Below are positions 8,709-17,600 of a stretch of DNA of 36,712 nucleotides, one piece after another (the first letter of the stretch is position 1; every line of letters starts with the position of its first letter). Made by a program: the position numbers and the translations under genes. The notes beneath the pieces are model-generated. The model was not told where the DNA came from and did not search any database. It saw nothing but the letters and a program-made list of their open reading frames with translations. Source of the DNA: Spirochaetaceae bacterium (GTDB lineage Bacteria; Spirochaetota; Spirochaetia; Treponematales; Breznakiellaceae); assembly GCA_031280035.1 (NCBI GenBank), contig JAITHJ010000032.1, positions 1 to 36,712 on the forward strand, written 5' to 3'.

Positions 8709-8734
8709 GCGTTTGCTCTTTTATCAAAAAACGC
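8709..8734 (+). terminator. Weak hairpin after the transglutaminase gene
   Basis: GCGTTT (8709-8714) pairs with AAACGC (8729-8734) right after the stop codon, but no T-run follows. It may only slow or protect the 3' end. The rest of the gap up to 8864 holds the promoter of the next gene. Confidence 0.25.
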
Positions 8735-8791
8735 TCCAATTAAAACTAAAAACAAATCGCTTACCGCCAATATTTACCTGTTTAAACCTGT

Positions 8792-8820
8792 TTGACTTAT
8801 TGAAAAAATTATTATAGAAT
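8792..8820 (+). promoter_or_regulatory. Sigma-70-type promoter with tandem ACCTGTTT repeats
   Basis: TTGACT (8792-8797), 17-bp spacer, TAGAAT (8815-8820), ahead of the glycoside hydrolase gene. Two copies of ACCTGTTT (8776-8783 and 8786-8793) spaced 10 bp, one helical turn, lead into the -35 box, and GTTTAAAC (8780-8787) is palindromic. This looks like a regulator site for sugar control; the regulator is not in the window. Confidence 0.6.
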
Positions 8821-8864
8821 TGTATGGATAATGTCGGATAGCATGTATAAAAATAGGTGTACCA

Positions 8865-10304
8865 GTGAGTAGGCGGGATTTCCCTAGAATTCATTTTTAC
8901 GATCAGGACTTTGTCGATATCTATGACAGAACATGGGCGTGGATACAAGATTGCTGGGACAAAACCGCTGATGACAGCGTTATAAATGGAAAGTTTTTTT
9001 CCTATCCCGGCAGCCCTCTGTTGACTCAAATGGACGCAATATTTTCATCGTTTTTTCTTGTATATTCAAACCGAATATTTCAGGCAAACGCAACGTTGGA
9101 TATGCTTTATGAACGGCAGGAAACAAATGGCGCAATTCGCTGCGCGTATGATATTCAAACTGGCAAATTTCAAAAAACCGCAGATAATCCTGAAGGAGTA
9201 GGTATGCCGCTTTTTGCGTGGGCGGAGCACAACCTTTACCACAAAGCGGCAAACAAAAAACGCATAAAAGAAGTATTGCCTATTCTTAATCACTATAACA
9301 ATTGGATTGAAACGACGTTTAAGCGGGAGAATGGATTATATGAGGCTCCTTGGATAGCAACAGGAATGTTTAATGCTCCGCGCGAGAACACAGTCTATCC
9401 TGTTGATTTCAACGCGATGGTCGCAATAAATGTACTTTACATGGCTACTATTGCCGACATTCTGAACGACAAAGATTCGAGCTTTCGGTATAAAAAACAA
9501 TATTTTTCATTAAAAACCCGCATAAACAGTTTCATGTGGGATAATGATGATGGGTTTTACTATGATTTAGACAAAAATGCCCAGAAAATTAAAGTAAAAA
9601 CTATCGCTTCTTATTGGACGCTTCTTGCTGAAATACCAAACGAAGAAAAAGCGGATCAATTTATTGCAAAATTGCAGGACACCGATGTTTTTGGAACGGC
9701 GCATCCTTTCCCATCAGTTGCGGTGAACGAGAAATCGTATAGTGCGGCAGGCGACGGTTATCGCGGGTCTGTTTTTCCCCATCTTAATTTTATGGTGATC
9801 AAAGGACTTGAACGATACCAGCGGTGGGCATTGGCGCGAGAATCTGCAATAAGGCATCTTTACTTTATACTTGATTCAATGAATCGCAGTGAAAACGGAT
9901 CTCATAACGATATGCTGTACGAAGCGTATCTCCCGTCAAAAGAAGGAGCAGCCGGCTGGTCGTCCAAACCGCCTGAGGGACTGGTTTTTCCACGCCAGCA
10001 TTATCTAACTTTTGATGCGCTTTCCACAATCTGCCTTACTGTAGAAAATATAGTTGGATTAAAAATTTCATTGCCTCGTAAAACAGTAGACTGGATAATT
10101 CCAAACATGGAAATAATGGGAATTGAGAATCTTTCATTAAAGAAAAATTTAATCACAATTCTCTCAAACAAATCAGGCCGCGGCTGGGAAATTCGCATGG
10201 AAAGCGAAAAGCTTTATTATTTTACAATAAATATCCTTAACAAAAAGAAAAAGACTCTGCCAATTCCATCCGGCAAGTGTTCAATGCTTATTGATAAACT
10301 GTAA
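8865..10304 (+). CDS. MGH1/GH63-like glycoside hydrolase
   Basis: A 479-residue cytoplasmic protein (no signal peptide) of the alpha/alpha-six-barrel group that includes mannosylglycerate hydrolases, GH63 glucosidases and trehalase-like enzymes. Supporting segments: MWDNDDGFYYDLD (the W-x-x-x-DG-Y-x-D signature of this clan), YRGSVFPHLNFMVIKGLERY near the C-terminal active-site region, and HPFPSVAVNE. It starts with GTG at 8865, preceded by AGGTG (8855-8859), and has its own promoter. It converges on the second sugar ABC cassette and could split the sugar that system imports. The exact substrate (glucoside, mannoside or mannosylglycerate) cannot be told. Confidence 0.78.
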   Translation: MSRRDFPRIHFYDQDFVDIYDRTWAWIQDCWDKTADDSVINGKFFSYPGSPLLTQMDAIFSSFFLVYSNRIFQANATLDMLYERQETNGAIRCAYDIQTGKFQKTADNPEGVGMPLFAWAEHNLYHKAANKKRIKEVLPILNHYNNWIETTFKRENGLYEAPWIATGMFNAPRENTVYPVDFNAMVAINVLYMATIADILNDKDSSFRYKKQYFSLKTRINSFMWDNDDGFYYDLDKNAQKIKVKTIASYWTLLAEIPNEEKADQFIAKLQDTDVFGTAHPFPSVAVNEKSYSAAGDGYRGSVFPHLNFMVIKGLERYQRWALARESAIRHLYFILDSMNRSENGSHNDMLYEAYLPSKEGAAGWSSKPPEGLVFPRQHYLTFDALSTICLTVENIVGLKISLPRKTVDWIIPNMEIMGIENLSLKKNLITILSNKSGRGWEIRMESEKLYYFTINILNKKKKTLPIPSGKCSMLIDKL

Positions 10305-10359
10305 TAACAACCGCATACAATCAGCTTGTAACAGAACAATATAAAAATATCAGCCGTCC

Positions 10360-10379
10360 GGTTCAAAACAAACTGAACC
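10360..10379. terminator. Hairpin between convergent genes
   Basis: GGTTCA (10360-10365) pairs with TGAACC (10374-10379), 8-base loop, between the convergent hydrolase and permease genes. No T-run follows on either strand, so a terminator role is tentative. Confidence 0.35.
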
Positions 10380-10406
10380 TTGACATTCTAAACCATTCCA
10401 AACGTT

Positions 10407-11255
10407 TTATTCTTTTCCAGCGCTATATATGACAGAGCCGCCCAAAAAGTACCGTGAAAGCATGATAAACATAATAATAACAGGAATACTTGCCAAAAAA
10501 GCGACAGCCATCATTGCTCCTTCATCGGCAAACTTTTCCTCAGCAAAACTTACAATATACGCGGGAATTGTTTTGAGTTTCTTGTCCTGAGCAACCATCA
10601 ACGGCCAAAGAAGGTTGTCCCATTGCTGCCGAAAAGAAAGTATAGCCAAACTTGCCAGCGCCGGTCCCGAATTCACAAGAACCATTTTGAAGAAAATACC
10701 AGTTTCCGTACAACCGTCAATACGCGCGGCTTCCATTATATCTGATGGAAAAGTCTGCAGATACTGGCGCATCATGAACACGCCAAAAGCATTCATCAAG
10801 AACGGGACAATAAGGCCTGCATACGTGTTTTGCAAATGCAGATTCAATACTACCATATAAAGCGGTACCATTATTGTTTCAAACGGTATCATCATTGTCA
10901 TCATCATCGCCATAAAAACAACATTTCTGCCTTTGAACCGAAATTTTGCAAGACCATATCCCGTCAGTGATGACAAAATAACCGTAGTAAACGCAACAGT
11001 TACTGAAACAAAAAGCGAATTAAATACATTACGAATAAACATAAAATTGCCGTCATTACCTGCAATGGCTTTGTAAAAGTTAATCCACTCAATATGGCTG
11101 GGTATCCAGCGATATGGCATTTTTGTTATTTCAGTTGAAGACATCAATGATGCCGTAATCATAAATCCAAGCGGCAGCAAAATAAACGCCGCGCAAAGCG
11201 TTAAACAAGCATTTATTATACAACCAAGCATCTTGTCAAAATTATTTGATTTCAT
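10407..11255 (-). CDS. Sugar-type ABC transporter permease (MalG-like), cassette 2
   Basis: A 282-residue permease with about six membrane helices, the first at residues 13-35, followed by the SLMSSTEITKMPYRWIPSH segment typical of MalG/UgpE proteins. The ATPase-docking loop EAARIDGCTETGIFFKMVLV is present, but the usual Pro that closes it (I-x-L-P) is replaced by Val-Asn, a mild departure from the family. GGGGTG precedes the ATG. It is the last gene of a three-gene minus-strand cassette, 18 bp after the first permease. Confidence 0.88.
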   Translation of the reverse strand: MKSNNFDKMLGCIINACLTLCAAFILLPLGFMITASLMSSTEITKMPYRWIPSHIEWINFYKAIAGNDGNFMFIRNVFNSLFVSVTVAFTTVILSSLTGYGLAKFRFKGRNVVFMAMMMTMMIPFETIMVPLYMVVLNLHLQNTYAGLIVPFLMNAFGVFMMRQYLQTFPSDIMEAARIDGCTETGIFFKMVLVNSGPALASLAILSFRQQWDNLLWPLMVAQDKKLKTIPAYIVSFAEEKFADEGAMMAVAFLASIPVIIMFIMLSRYFLGGSVIYSAGKE

Positions 11256-11273
11256 TAAACACCCCGCATCCGT

Positions 11274-12176
11274 TTAATACGTTACATCATCACTTTTTGA
11301 AACACGGAACTGAATTACCGTAAGAATGAGCATCGTAAAAAAAAGAAGAATGCTCATCACCGAAGCGCGTCCTACATTATACTCACGCATTGCTGTTGTA
11401 TAAATGCTCATTGTAATTACATCAATAGGAGAACGCGGCGCACCCTGCTGAACGAACAGATACTGCGTAGAAAATGTTTTCAGGCATTGCAGCATTGCCA
11501 TTATCGATACAAGCGTTGTTGTTGGTTTAAGAAGCGGCAGGGTAATCTTAAAAAAAACATCAATACGATTAGCGCCGTCTATTCTTGCGCCTTCATAAAT
11601 CACCTGCGGGATTTTAGTAAGCCCTGTAATAAATAGAATTGTAAAATAACCGACATATTTCCAAAAATATACTATCATTGTTGATATTTGCGCCATTGTT
11701 TCACTGGAAAGCCATCTGCGGTCAATTCCGCTTGTAAGCAGGACAGCGTTCAGTATTTGATTGGCAATTCCGGTAGGCTGGAATATTATCATCCAGATAA
11801 GCGCCGCCACCGCCGAAGAAAGCACCGCCGGTGAATAAAAAACAAGCTGCCACCCCCCCCCTTCCTTGCCTCGTGACGTGATTAGTACCGCAAGAAGAAG
11901 GCTCATCATTACAAGCGGAATAAATGTCCCCAGCGAAAAAATAGCTGTTGCCCGTACAGAATTCCAAAACGATGGAGAACTGAGAACCGAAATATAATTT
12001 TGCAGTCCTATAAACACCGGAGGAACAAGTGAAATCATATTCTTCCGGTGAAAACTCATCACAAAAGCGTTTATTATGGGGAAAAATGAAAAAAGCGTGA
12101 AGAAAAGAATCGCCGGAGCTACAAAAATCATGCCCCAGCGTGAAAGCCTTCGCTCTATACCTCCATTCTTATACAA
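11274..12176 (-). CDS. Sugar-type ABC transporter permease (MalF-like), cassette 2
   Basis: A 300-residue permease with the standard MalF/UgpA features: first helix at about residues 15-40, PPVFIGLQNYISVL, and the docking loop EGARIDGANRIDVFFKITLP. The start is read as TTG at 12176, three bases past the binding-protein stop, served by AGAGG inside the end of that gene; a later ATG at about residue 16 would remove part of the N-terminus. Codons for Gly-Gly-Gly (SRGKEGGGWQLVF) are a 9-G run on the coding strand, at the loop just before a membrane helix. Gain or loss of one G would truncate the protein. Confidence 0.86.
   Translation of the reverse strand: MYKNGGIERRLSRWGMIFVAPAILFFTLFSFFPIINAFVMSFHRKNMISLVPPVFIGLQNYISVLSSPSFWNSVRATAIFSLGTFIPLVMMSLLLAVLITSRGKEGGGWQLVFYSPAVLSSAVAALIWMIIFQPTGIANQILNAVLLTSGIDRRWLSSETMAQISTMIVYFWKYVGYFTILFITGLTKIPQVIYEGARIDGANRIDVFFKITLPLLKPTTTLVSIMAMLQCLKTFSTQYLFVQQGAPRSPIDVITMSIYTTAMREYNVGRASVMSILLFFTMLILTVIQFRVSKSDDVTY
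11853..11861 (-). repeat. 9-G homopolymer inside a permease gene
   Basis: Nine consecutive G on the coding (minus) strand encode Gly-Gly-Gly in frame. Runs of this length are prone to slippage, so the permease could switch on and off. An assembly length error is also possible, though the present length keeps the gene intact. Confidence 0.7.
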
Positions 12177-12179
12177 TTA

Positions 12180-13505
12180 CTATTCCTCTTCGTTCAGAAT
12201 AATTTGAGCCTGTTTTTTCAAATTAGCGTAAGCATCCTGCGGAGTTACGCTTGTGGACATCACCTCAACTATAGCGTTATGAATAAGCTCATTCAGTCTC
12301 CAGCTAAAACCTGAATGATAAACAACATTCGCGTATTTAAGATCCTCAGTAAATACACTGGTATACGGCATACTTTTATAAAGCTCTCCCTCCATAACGG
12401 CTTTTGACGGCTGAACAAGCGCTACTTTGTCAAGATATTCATTTCCGTGGCTTAACATGAAGTGGACAAACTTCCACGCTTCAATCTGCTCCCGTTCAGA
12501 TATTTGCGAATTAACCATATAGTACTGAAAATAATACGTATTACTGATATGCCTGCCGCCCTCAAATACCGGATACGGAATGACCGCCCAGTCATCGCTG
12601 TTGAAGAAACTTTCATTTGATGTTCTCATGCGCGCTTCCTGATATACGCCGGAAAGATGCATCGCCACTTCGTCTTTGTCGTTGTCAAACATACGGCGGA
12701 CGGCGGTCATTGAAGGAGAACCAAGATTTTTCCCGCCCGGCCCCCATTCTTTCATGAATGAAAGCGCTTTTATCCATGCGGCTTCGCCTACAATGGCTTC
12801 TTTGCCGTCATCGCTTATCAATTTGCCTCCAAGTTGTTCCACCATCGGAATCCAGCTGATAAGCCAATCGCCGTAACGAAAGTCAAATCCGCGGCGAATA
12901 ATAATGTCGCCATTGCGCTGTACAATTTTTTCTGAAGCGGACATCATTTCTTCCCATGTTTTAGGGTAATTTTCAGGATCAAGACCTGCATTACGGAACA
13001 TTTTTTTATTTATATATACACAATAATGGCACATTTCAAGAGGCAGTCCGTAAATTTTCCCTTTTTTACCGAATAATTTTCCATCCGAATCCGTAACAGG
13101 AGCGAGCATTCCAGGCAAATACGTCGCTTCTAGTTCCGCTTCATTTTTATAGCCGAGCTCCGTTACCGGAATAGGCGCGGTGAGACCCTGTACAAATATC
13201 GGATATGCCTTTTGTAACTCCAAATTCCAGATTGACGGCGCGTTTTTAGCCGCATAAGCCGCCGGAATTATGTCTTGTATCTTTGTTGAAGGATAAACCG
13301 AATACGTTATCGTTACATTGGGATGTTCAGCCATATATGTTCTAGCGAATTCCTCTTCCATAATTTGCCTATTAGGATCCTCATGTGTCCAAAGACTAAG
13401 CGTTACCGGAGAATTATCCGGCGTTTTATTTCCACATGACAGAAACAGAACAGCGCCCACTGCCGCCGCCGCTTTCAATTTTTTTATCGTACGATTTTCT
13501 TTCAT
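12180..13505 (-). CDS. Sugar-type ABC transporter solute-binding lipoprotein, cassette 2
   Basis: A 441-residue family 1 binding protein. The ATG at 13505 is chosen over an upstream TTG because GAGGTG (13515-13520) lies 9 bases before it. The signal runs to a relaxed lipobox, VLFLSC, with Cys24 as lipidation site. The mature start (VTLSLWTHEDPNRQIMEEEFA) and the hinge region (NAPSIWNLELQKA) fit CUT1 proteins, and EQIEAWKFVHFMLS is the usual late helix. It heads the minus-strand operon with two permeases and has a strong promoter. Sequence similarity with the first cassette's binding protein is low, so a different sugar is likely. Confidence 0.88.
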   Translation of the reverse strand: MKENRTIKKLKAAAAVGAVLFLSCGNKTPDNSPVTLSLWTHEDPNRQIMEEEFARTYMAEHPNVTITYSVYPSTKIQDIIPAAYAAKNAPSIWNLELQKAYPIFVQGLTAPIPVTELGYKNEAELEATYLPGMLAPVTDSDGKLFGKKGKIYGLPLEMCHYCVYINKKMFRNAGLDPENYPKTWEEMMSASEKIVQRNGDIIIRRGFDFRYGDWLISWIPMVEQLGGKLISDDGKEAIVGEAAWIKALSFMKEWGPGGKNLGSPSMTAVRRMFDNDKDEVAMHLSGVYQEARMRTSNESFFNSDDWAVIPYPVFEGGRHISNTYYFQYYMVNSQISEREQIEAWKFVHFMLSHGNEYLDKVALVQPSKAVMEGELYKSMPYTSVFTEDLKYANVVYHSGFSWRLNELIHNAIVEVMSTSVTPQDAYANLKKQAQIILNEEE

Positions 13506-13529
13506 AAACAATTACACCTCTAGGGAAAG

Positions 13530-13558
13530 ATTATATGCGTTTTGTTTGTTTTATGCAA
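13530..13558 (-). promoter_or_regulatory. Sigma-70-type promoter of ABC cassette 2
   Basis: On the minus strand, TTGCAT (13553-13558), a 17-bp spacer and a perfect TATAAT (13530-13535), with the start of transcription expected near 13523, shortly before the ribosome binding site of the binding-protein gene. Confidence 0.7.
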
Positions 13559-13623
13559 TACGGGCAATAGGCTGAAGAGACAGGCTTATTACTGCGCACT
13601 GCAAAAGGCGCAATACTAGGTAC

Positions 13624-13684
13624 TTGAAACATCAGATTTTTTTATATAAACTGTAAAAAATATAAAAAATTTGATGTTTTTTTT
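13624..13684 (+). promoter_or_regulatory. AT-rich leader of yajC: possible promoter and hairpin
   Basis: TTGAAA (13624-13629) and TATAAA (13645-13650) are 15 bp apart, a short spacing for a promoter. Overlapping this, 13630-13646 can pair with 13661-13676 (AT-only stem) followed by eight T (13677-13684), which could act as a weak terminator or attenuator just ahead of the AAGGAAG ribosome binding site. Which of the two roles applies cannot be settled by reading. Confidence 0.35.
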
Positions 13685-13696
13685 AAGGAAGTAATC

Positions 13697-14131
13697 ATGT
13701 ATTCATTTATTCTACCATTTCTTGTTGCTCAGCCAACGGGCGCGGAGGGCGGACAGCCCGGCGCTATGGGCAGCCTGCTCCAGTTTTTGCCGTTTGTCCT
13801 TATAATTGCTATTTTTTACTTTTTAATCATCAGGCCGCAAAACAAAAAACAAAAAGAAACCCAAAAAATGCTTGCCGCTTTGAAAAAAGGCGATAAGATT
13901 GAAACTATTGGGGGAATTCACGGAACTATATCTCAGGTAAAAGAAAAAACCGTTATTGTAAAAGTTGACGATACTACTAAAATTGAATTCAACCGCACCG
14001 CGGTAGCTACTATAACAGATGTATCAACAGACGTATCAACAGAAACTGAATCTGCAAAAGAAGATGCCGTCCAAGACAACAAAAAATCCATTGGCGCAGA
14101 TAAAAAAAGCACGGGAAAAAAAACAAAGTAA
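13697..14131 (+). CDS. yajC: Preprotein translocase subunit YajC
   Basis: A 144-residue single-span membrane protein associated with SecDF and YidC at the Sec channel. The membrane helix is at about residues 30-48 (LQFLPFVLIIAIFYFLIIRP), followed by the hallmark RPQNKKQKE and the small beta domain with KKGDKIETIGGIHGTISQV. The tail after residue 105 is Lys/Ser/Thr-rich and longer than usual. AAGGAAG precedes the ATG. It is 39 bp upstream of secD, the common yajC-secD-secF order. Confidence 0.93.
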   Translation: MYSFILPFLVAQPTGAEGGQPGAMGSLLQFLPFVLIIAIFYFLIIRPQNKKQKETQKMLAALKKGDKIETIGGIHGTISQVKEKTVIVKVDDTTKIEFNRTAVATITDVSTDVSTETESAKEDAVQDNKKSIGADKKSTGKKTK

Positions 14132-14170
14132 AAACCTGCTCCCGCGCTTGAATTTTAACGGAGTATTTTA

Positions 14171-15892
14171 ATGAGTAAGCGATATAGATTTTCAGTAGTC
14201 TTATTGGTAATGGGTCTGTGTTTCTGGTTTCTTTACCCAACAATCAAATGGTATTTTCTAATTTCACCTGAAGACAAGCAGCTTGCCCTTCAAACACGTG
14301 AAGAGATTCGAAATAACGCTGCAAAAAAGGCGTCTGTAGACTATCAGCGGCTCTACAACGCAGCAGATGCAGGAGAAGATCTGCCTAAAGACCTAGACTA
14401 TCTTATTGCACAGGCAAAAACGGAACGTGAAGCGCGGAATATGCCAAATCCGGACAAGTGGGATGCTAAAGAGACATTATTGAGCTTTGACGACAAAGAA
14501 ATGGCATGGAAAACCATAGAAAATCATATATCAAAATATATTCTTGACTTAAAAGCTCTTCAAAAAAGCACTGTCCAAATGGGACTTGATCTTTCCGGTG
14601 GAATTTCCATTGTTTTACAGGCAGATCTGTCCACTTATGAAAAAAAACTTGGACACAAGGCCTCCGAGACCGAACGCAATGACGCTATGGAACAGGCAAT
14701 GGAAGTCCTCAACAACAGAATTGACCGTTTTGGATTGACGGAACCGGTTATCAGACGGCAGGGAACGGATCAAATTTATATTGAAATACCGGGCACACAG
14801 GATCCGGAGCGTATCAATGATATAATTAGAGGCAAAGGGAGTCTTACGTTTCATATAGTTGATACTGAGGCAACGTCAAAATTCGCAGCCTATTATGCGG
14901 CAAATTACGGTTCAGTTTTTGATCAGGATAAGAAACTAATCGATCCTTCGATAATCCCTGATGACTGTGAAATCGCCGGAAGCTATGTAAAAGACGCTTA
15001 TGGTATTGATGAATTTGACAGATATCAAGTAATAAAAAAAGCAGTTGGGCTTGACGGTACGCATATAAAGGGCGCCTCTACCGAACGCGATGAGACTGAA
15101 AACAAACCGCACGTCATAGTAGAGCTTGATGAAGAAGGCGGTAAAATATTCTGGGATCTGACGTCGAATAATGTCGGCAAGCCGCTTGCTATAGTACTTG
15201 ATGACAAAATCCGGTCTACGGCGACAATTCGTGAAGGTATTCGCAGCAGGGTGAGTATTTCTGGTTTCAATGCTGATGAAGCAAATAATCTTGCCACGAT
15301 GCTGCGAACCGCCGCGCTTCCCGTTGAACTTGAAATAAGCAATCAGCAAAACATAGGCGCATCGATGGGCGCGGACGTCATAAAACAAGGGCTTTACGCT
15401 CTTACAGGCGGTCTTGCGGCAGTAATGATATTTATTTTGTTTTTTTACAGGACAGCGGGCATTAACGCGGTTATCGCCCAAATACTCAACATTTATATCA
15501 TGTTCAGTGTGCTATCCGTATTTCATTTTACGCTGACTCTGCCAAGTATTGCGGGGTTTATTCTCACTATCGGCATGGCCGTTGACGCAAACGTTATTAT
15601 ATTTGAACGAATGAAAGAAGAACTGCGGCTTGGCAAAACACGCAAATCTGTAGTTCAGGCCGGTTTTGACAAAGCGTTTTGGGCGATTATGGACTCGAAT
15701 ATCACTACGTTCATTGCAGCGGTATTTCTGTCTAAGCTCGGTTCAGGCCCGATTCAGGGCTTTGCGGTAAGCCTTGCTATCGGCGTGTTCAGTTCGGTAT
15801 TCACGGCGCTGTTTGTCTCACGGCTGATATTCGACTTCGGCACCGACGTGCTGCACAGCAAGAAGCTTTCGGTCAGTTGGAGGATAAAATAA
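14171..15892 (+). CDS. secD: Protein translocase subunit SecD
   Basis: A 573-residue inner-membrane protein that, with SecF, uses the proton or sodium gradient to help pull exported proteins through SecYEG. The N-terminal helix (about 7-27) is followed by a large periplasmic part with GLDLSGGISIVLQ (about 138-150) and EVLNNRIDRFGLTEP. The C-terminal half has five membrane helices with the family mark GMAVDANVIIFERMKEEL. ACGGAG lies 7 bases before the ATG. The gene ends one base into secF. Compared with common SecD, an extra charged stretch (about 35-130) lies before the first periplasmic domain. Confidence 0.94.
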   Translation: MSKRYRFSVVLLVMGLCFWFLYPTIKWYFLISPEDKQLALQTREEIRNNAAKKASVDYQRLYNAADAGEDLPKDLDYLIAQAKTEREARNMPNPDKWDAKETLLSFDDKEMAWKTIENHISKYILDLKALQKSTVQMGLDLSGGISIVLQADLSTYEKKLGHKASETERNDAMEQAMEVLNNRIDRFGLTEPVIRRQGTDQIYIEIPGTQDPERINDIIRGKGSLTFHIVDTEATSKFAAYYAANYGSVFDQDKKLIDPSIIPDDCEIAGSYVKDAYGIDEFDRYQVIKKAVGLDGTHIKGASTERDETENKPHVIVELDEEGGKIFWDLTSNNVGKPLAIVLDDKIRSTATIREGIRSRVSISGFNADEANNLATMLRTAALPVELEISNQQNIGASMGADVIKQGLYALTGGLAAVMIFILFFYRTAGINAVIAQILNIYIMFSVLSVFHFTLTLPSIAGFILTIGMAVDANVIIFERMKEELRLGKTRKSVVQAGFDKAFWAIMDSNITTFIAAVFLSKLGSGPIQGFAVSLAIGVFSSVFTALFVSRLIFDFGTDVLHSKKLSVSWRIK

Positions 15893-17118
15893 TGAAGCGG
15901 ATTATCAAATTTTCGCGCTTTTTTTTACCTGCGGTTATACTTTCAGCGCTGCTGACCGCAGCGGGCATTGCGGGGTATATTTTCCGCGGAGGTTTTAATC
16001 TTGGCGTCGACTTTAAGGCCGGCCTGCTGCAAGAAATTCAACTTGCGCCAAGAGCGGTCGCCATTACCTATTCCAGAGAAGGCAATGCTGTAATAAACTT
16101 CAGTCAGAATGGAATTCGCGTAATAGTAACCAGTACAGAAGCGCAAAACAAATCATACTATTTCGATTTTGCTTCCTACAATAAAATTGGACTGCTGATT
16201 TCAGCCATGAAAAAAGATCTGCCTGATCTTAGCGCTGAATTTTATTCATCGGAAGATGTATCGTCTTCATGGCTTATTGAAAGTGTGCAAGAAGCTCCTC
16301 AATTAGGCGTAAAACCGTATATTTTGCATTACCTTAATCCAGATAGTTCTCCCGTTGAAATAAGAGAACTGCGTTCCGCGCTTGCTCCGCTCGGAGAGGC
16401 GTCTGTACAGGGGCTGGGAAATCCCTCCGAACGAAAGTTTATGATACGTCTAGAAAACGACAGCGAAACAACTCAAGCCGACGGCAAAACAGCCGGTGTT
16501 ATAACTGCGCTTGAATCAAAGTTCGGCGAAGGCAATGTCGCGTTAAAAAGTTCGAATTATGTAGGATCACGTTTTTCAAAACAGCTTCAGGAACAGGCGG
16601 GACTTTTGATGGCTCTTACGCTGCTTTTGATTCTTTTATACTCGTGTATTCGTTTTAAACCACAATTTGCGGTTGGCGCCGTACTTGCTACTGCTCATGA
16701 CGCTTTAATGATGATGGCGTTTATAGCATGGACTCAAATGGAATTTAACACCACAACAATTGCGGCAATTTTAACTATACTCGGCTATTCAATCAATGAT
16801 ACGATAGTTGTATTTGATCGCGTCCGTGAAACAAGCCGTCTTTTTCATAACGATAGTTTCTCCAGCATACTCAATCGCTCGTTGACTGAAACATTTTCGC
16901 GTACAATCATAACAACATTTACAACAATGCTTGCTGTTATGGCGTTATTTATTTTTACCACAGGCTCGATGAAAGATTTTGCGTTGGCGCTATTGGTTGG
17001 CATGATTTCCGGCGTGTATTCAACTATATTCATAGCGTCATCATGGGTGTATTTTTATGAAAAGATAAAAAACTCAAAGACAGAAAAAGACAGGAGTGTA
17101 TTTGTTGACGTACCTTGA
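15892..17118 (+). CDS. secF: Protein translocase subunit SecF
   Basis: A 408-residue partner of SecD. The ATG at 15892 overlaps the secD stop by one base and is preceded by GGAGG (15879-15883); an in-frame ATG 15 bases earlier lacks such a site. The first helix is at about residues 9-30, followed by FNLGVDFKAGLLQEIQL, where the usual Gly-Gly-Thr is Ala-Gly-Leu. The conserved LGYSINDTIVVFDRVRE in the membrane part is intact. The periplasmic domain (about 40-230) is longer than in enterobacteria. Confidence 0.93.
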   Translation: MKRIIKFSRFFLPAVILSALLTAAGIAGYIFRGGFNLGVDFKAGLLQEIQLAPRAVAITYSREGNAVINFSQNGIRVIVTSTEAQNKSYYFDFASYNKIGLLISAMKKDLPDLSAEFYSSEDVSSSWLIESVQEAPQLGVKPYILHYLNPDSSPVEIRELRSALAPLGEASVQGLGNPSERKFMIRLENDSETTQADGKTAGVITALESKFGEGNVALKSSNYVGSRFSKQLQEQAGLLMALTLLLILLYSCIRFKPQFAVGAVLATAHDALMMMAFIAWTQMEFNTTTIAAILTILGYSINDTIVVFDRVRETSRLFHNDSFSSILNRSLTETFSRTIITTFTTMLAVMALFIFTTGSMKDFALALLVGMISGVYSTIFIASSWVYFYEKIKNSKTEKDRSVFVDVP

Positions 17119-17163
17119 CATTTTACGCGGTTTTATAAAAAATCATTATCTAAGGAAAAATGA

Positions 17164-17592
17164 ATGAAGACTATCTTTGTAAAACCTGCTGATATAAAGC
17201 GGGATTGGTTTTTAATTGATGCTGACGGCAAAATGCTGGGCAGACTTGCCGCTAAGGCGGCCGGCATAGTAAGGGGCAAAGAAAAAGCTGTTTTTGCTCC
17301 TCACCAAGAAACAGGTGATTTTGTGGTAATAATAAACGCATCTAAAATAACGATAAGCGGCAGAAAGCGGGAACAGAAGCTTTATAGACACCATACCGGT
17401 TATCCGGGAGGGCTAAAATCAGAAGTTTACGAAAGTCTTGCGGAACGCCGTCCTTCGGAACCTTTGCGCAGGGCTATTCACGGTATGCTGCCTAAAGGCC
17501 CGTTAGGACGCAGGCTGCTTAAGAATGTAAAAATTTATGAAGGAATTGAACATCCGCATAAAGCTCAGAATCCTCAAAAAATAGAGCTATAG
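17164..17592 (+). CDS. rplM: 50S ribosomal protein L13
   Basis: A full-length (142 residues) L13, an early-assembling large-subunit protein. Visible marks: WFLIDADGKMLGRLA, the RGKEKAVFAPHQETGDFVVIINA block and GMLPKGPLGRRLLKNVKIYEG. AAGGAA stands just before the start. It lies 45 bp after secF; a TTGACA (17115-17120) straddles the secF stop but has no well-spaced -10. It forms the usual pair with rpsI, whose start is 8 bp downstream of its stop. Confidence 0.96.
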   Translation: MKTIFVKPADIKRDWFLIDADGKMLGRLAAKAAGIVRGKEKAVFAPHQETGDFVVIINASKITISGRKREQKLYRHHTGYPGGLKSEVYESLAERRPSEPLRRAIHGMLPKGPLGRRLLKNVKIYEGIEHPHKAQNPQKIEL

Positions 17593-17600
17593 GAGAATAT

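Noticed and set aside
17115-17140. Promoter for rplM across the secF stop
   Set aside because: A perfect TTGACA is present, but the nearest -10-like TATAAA is only 13 bp away.
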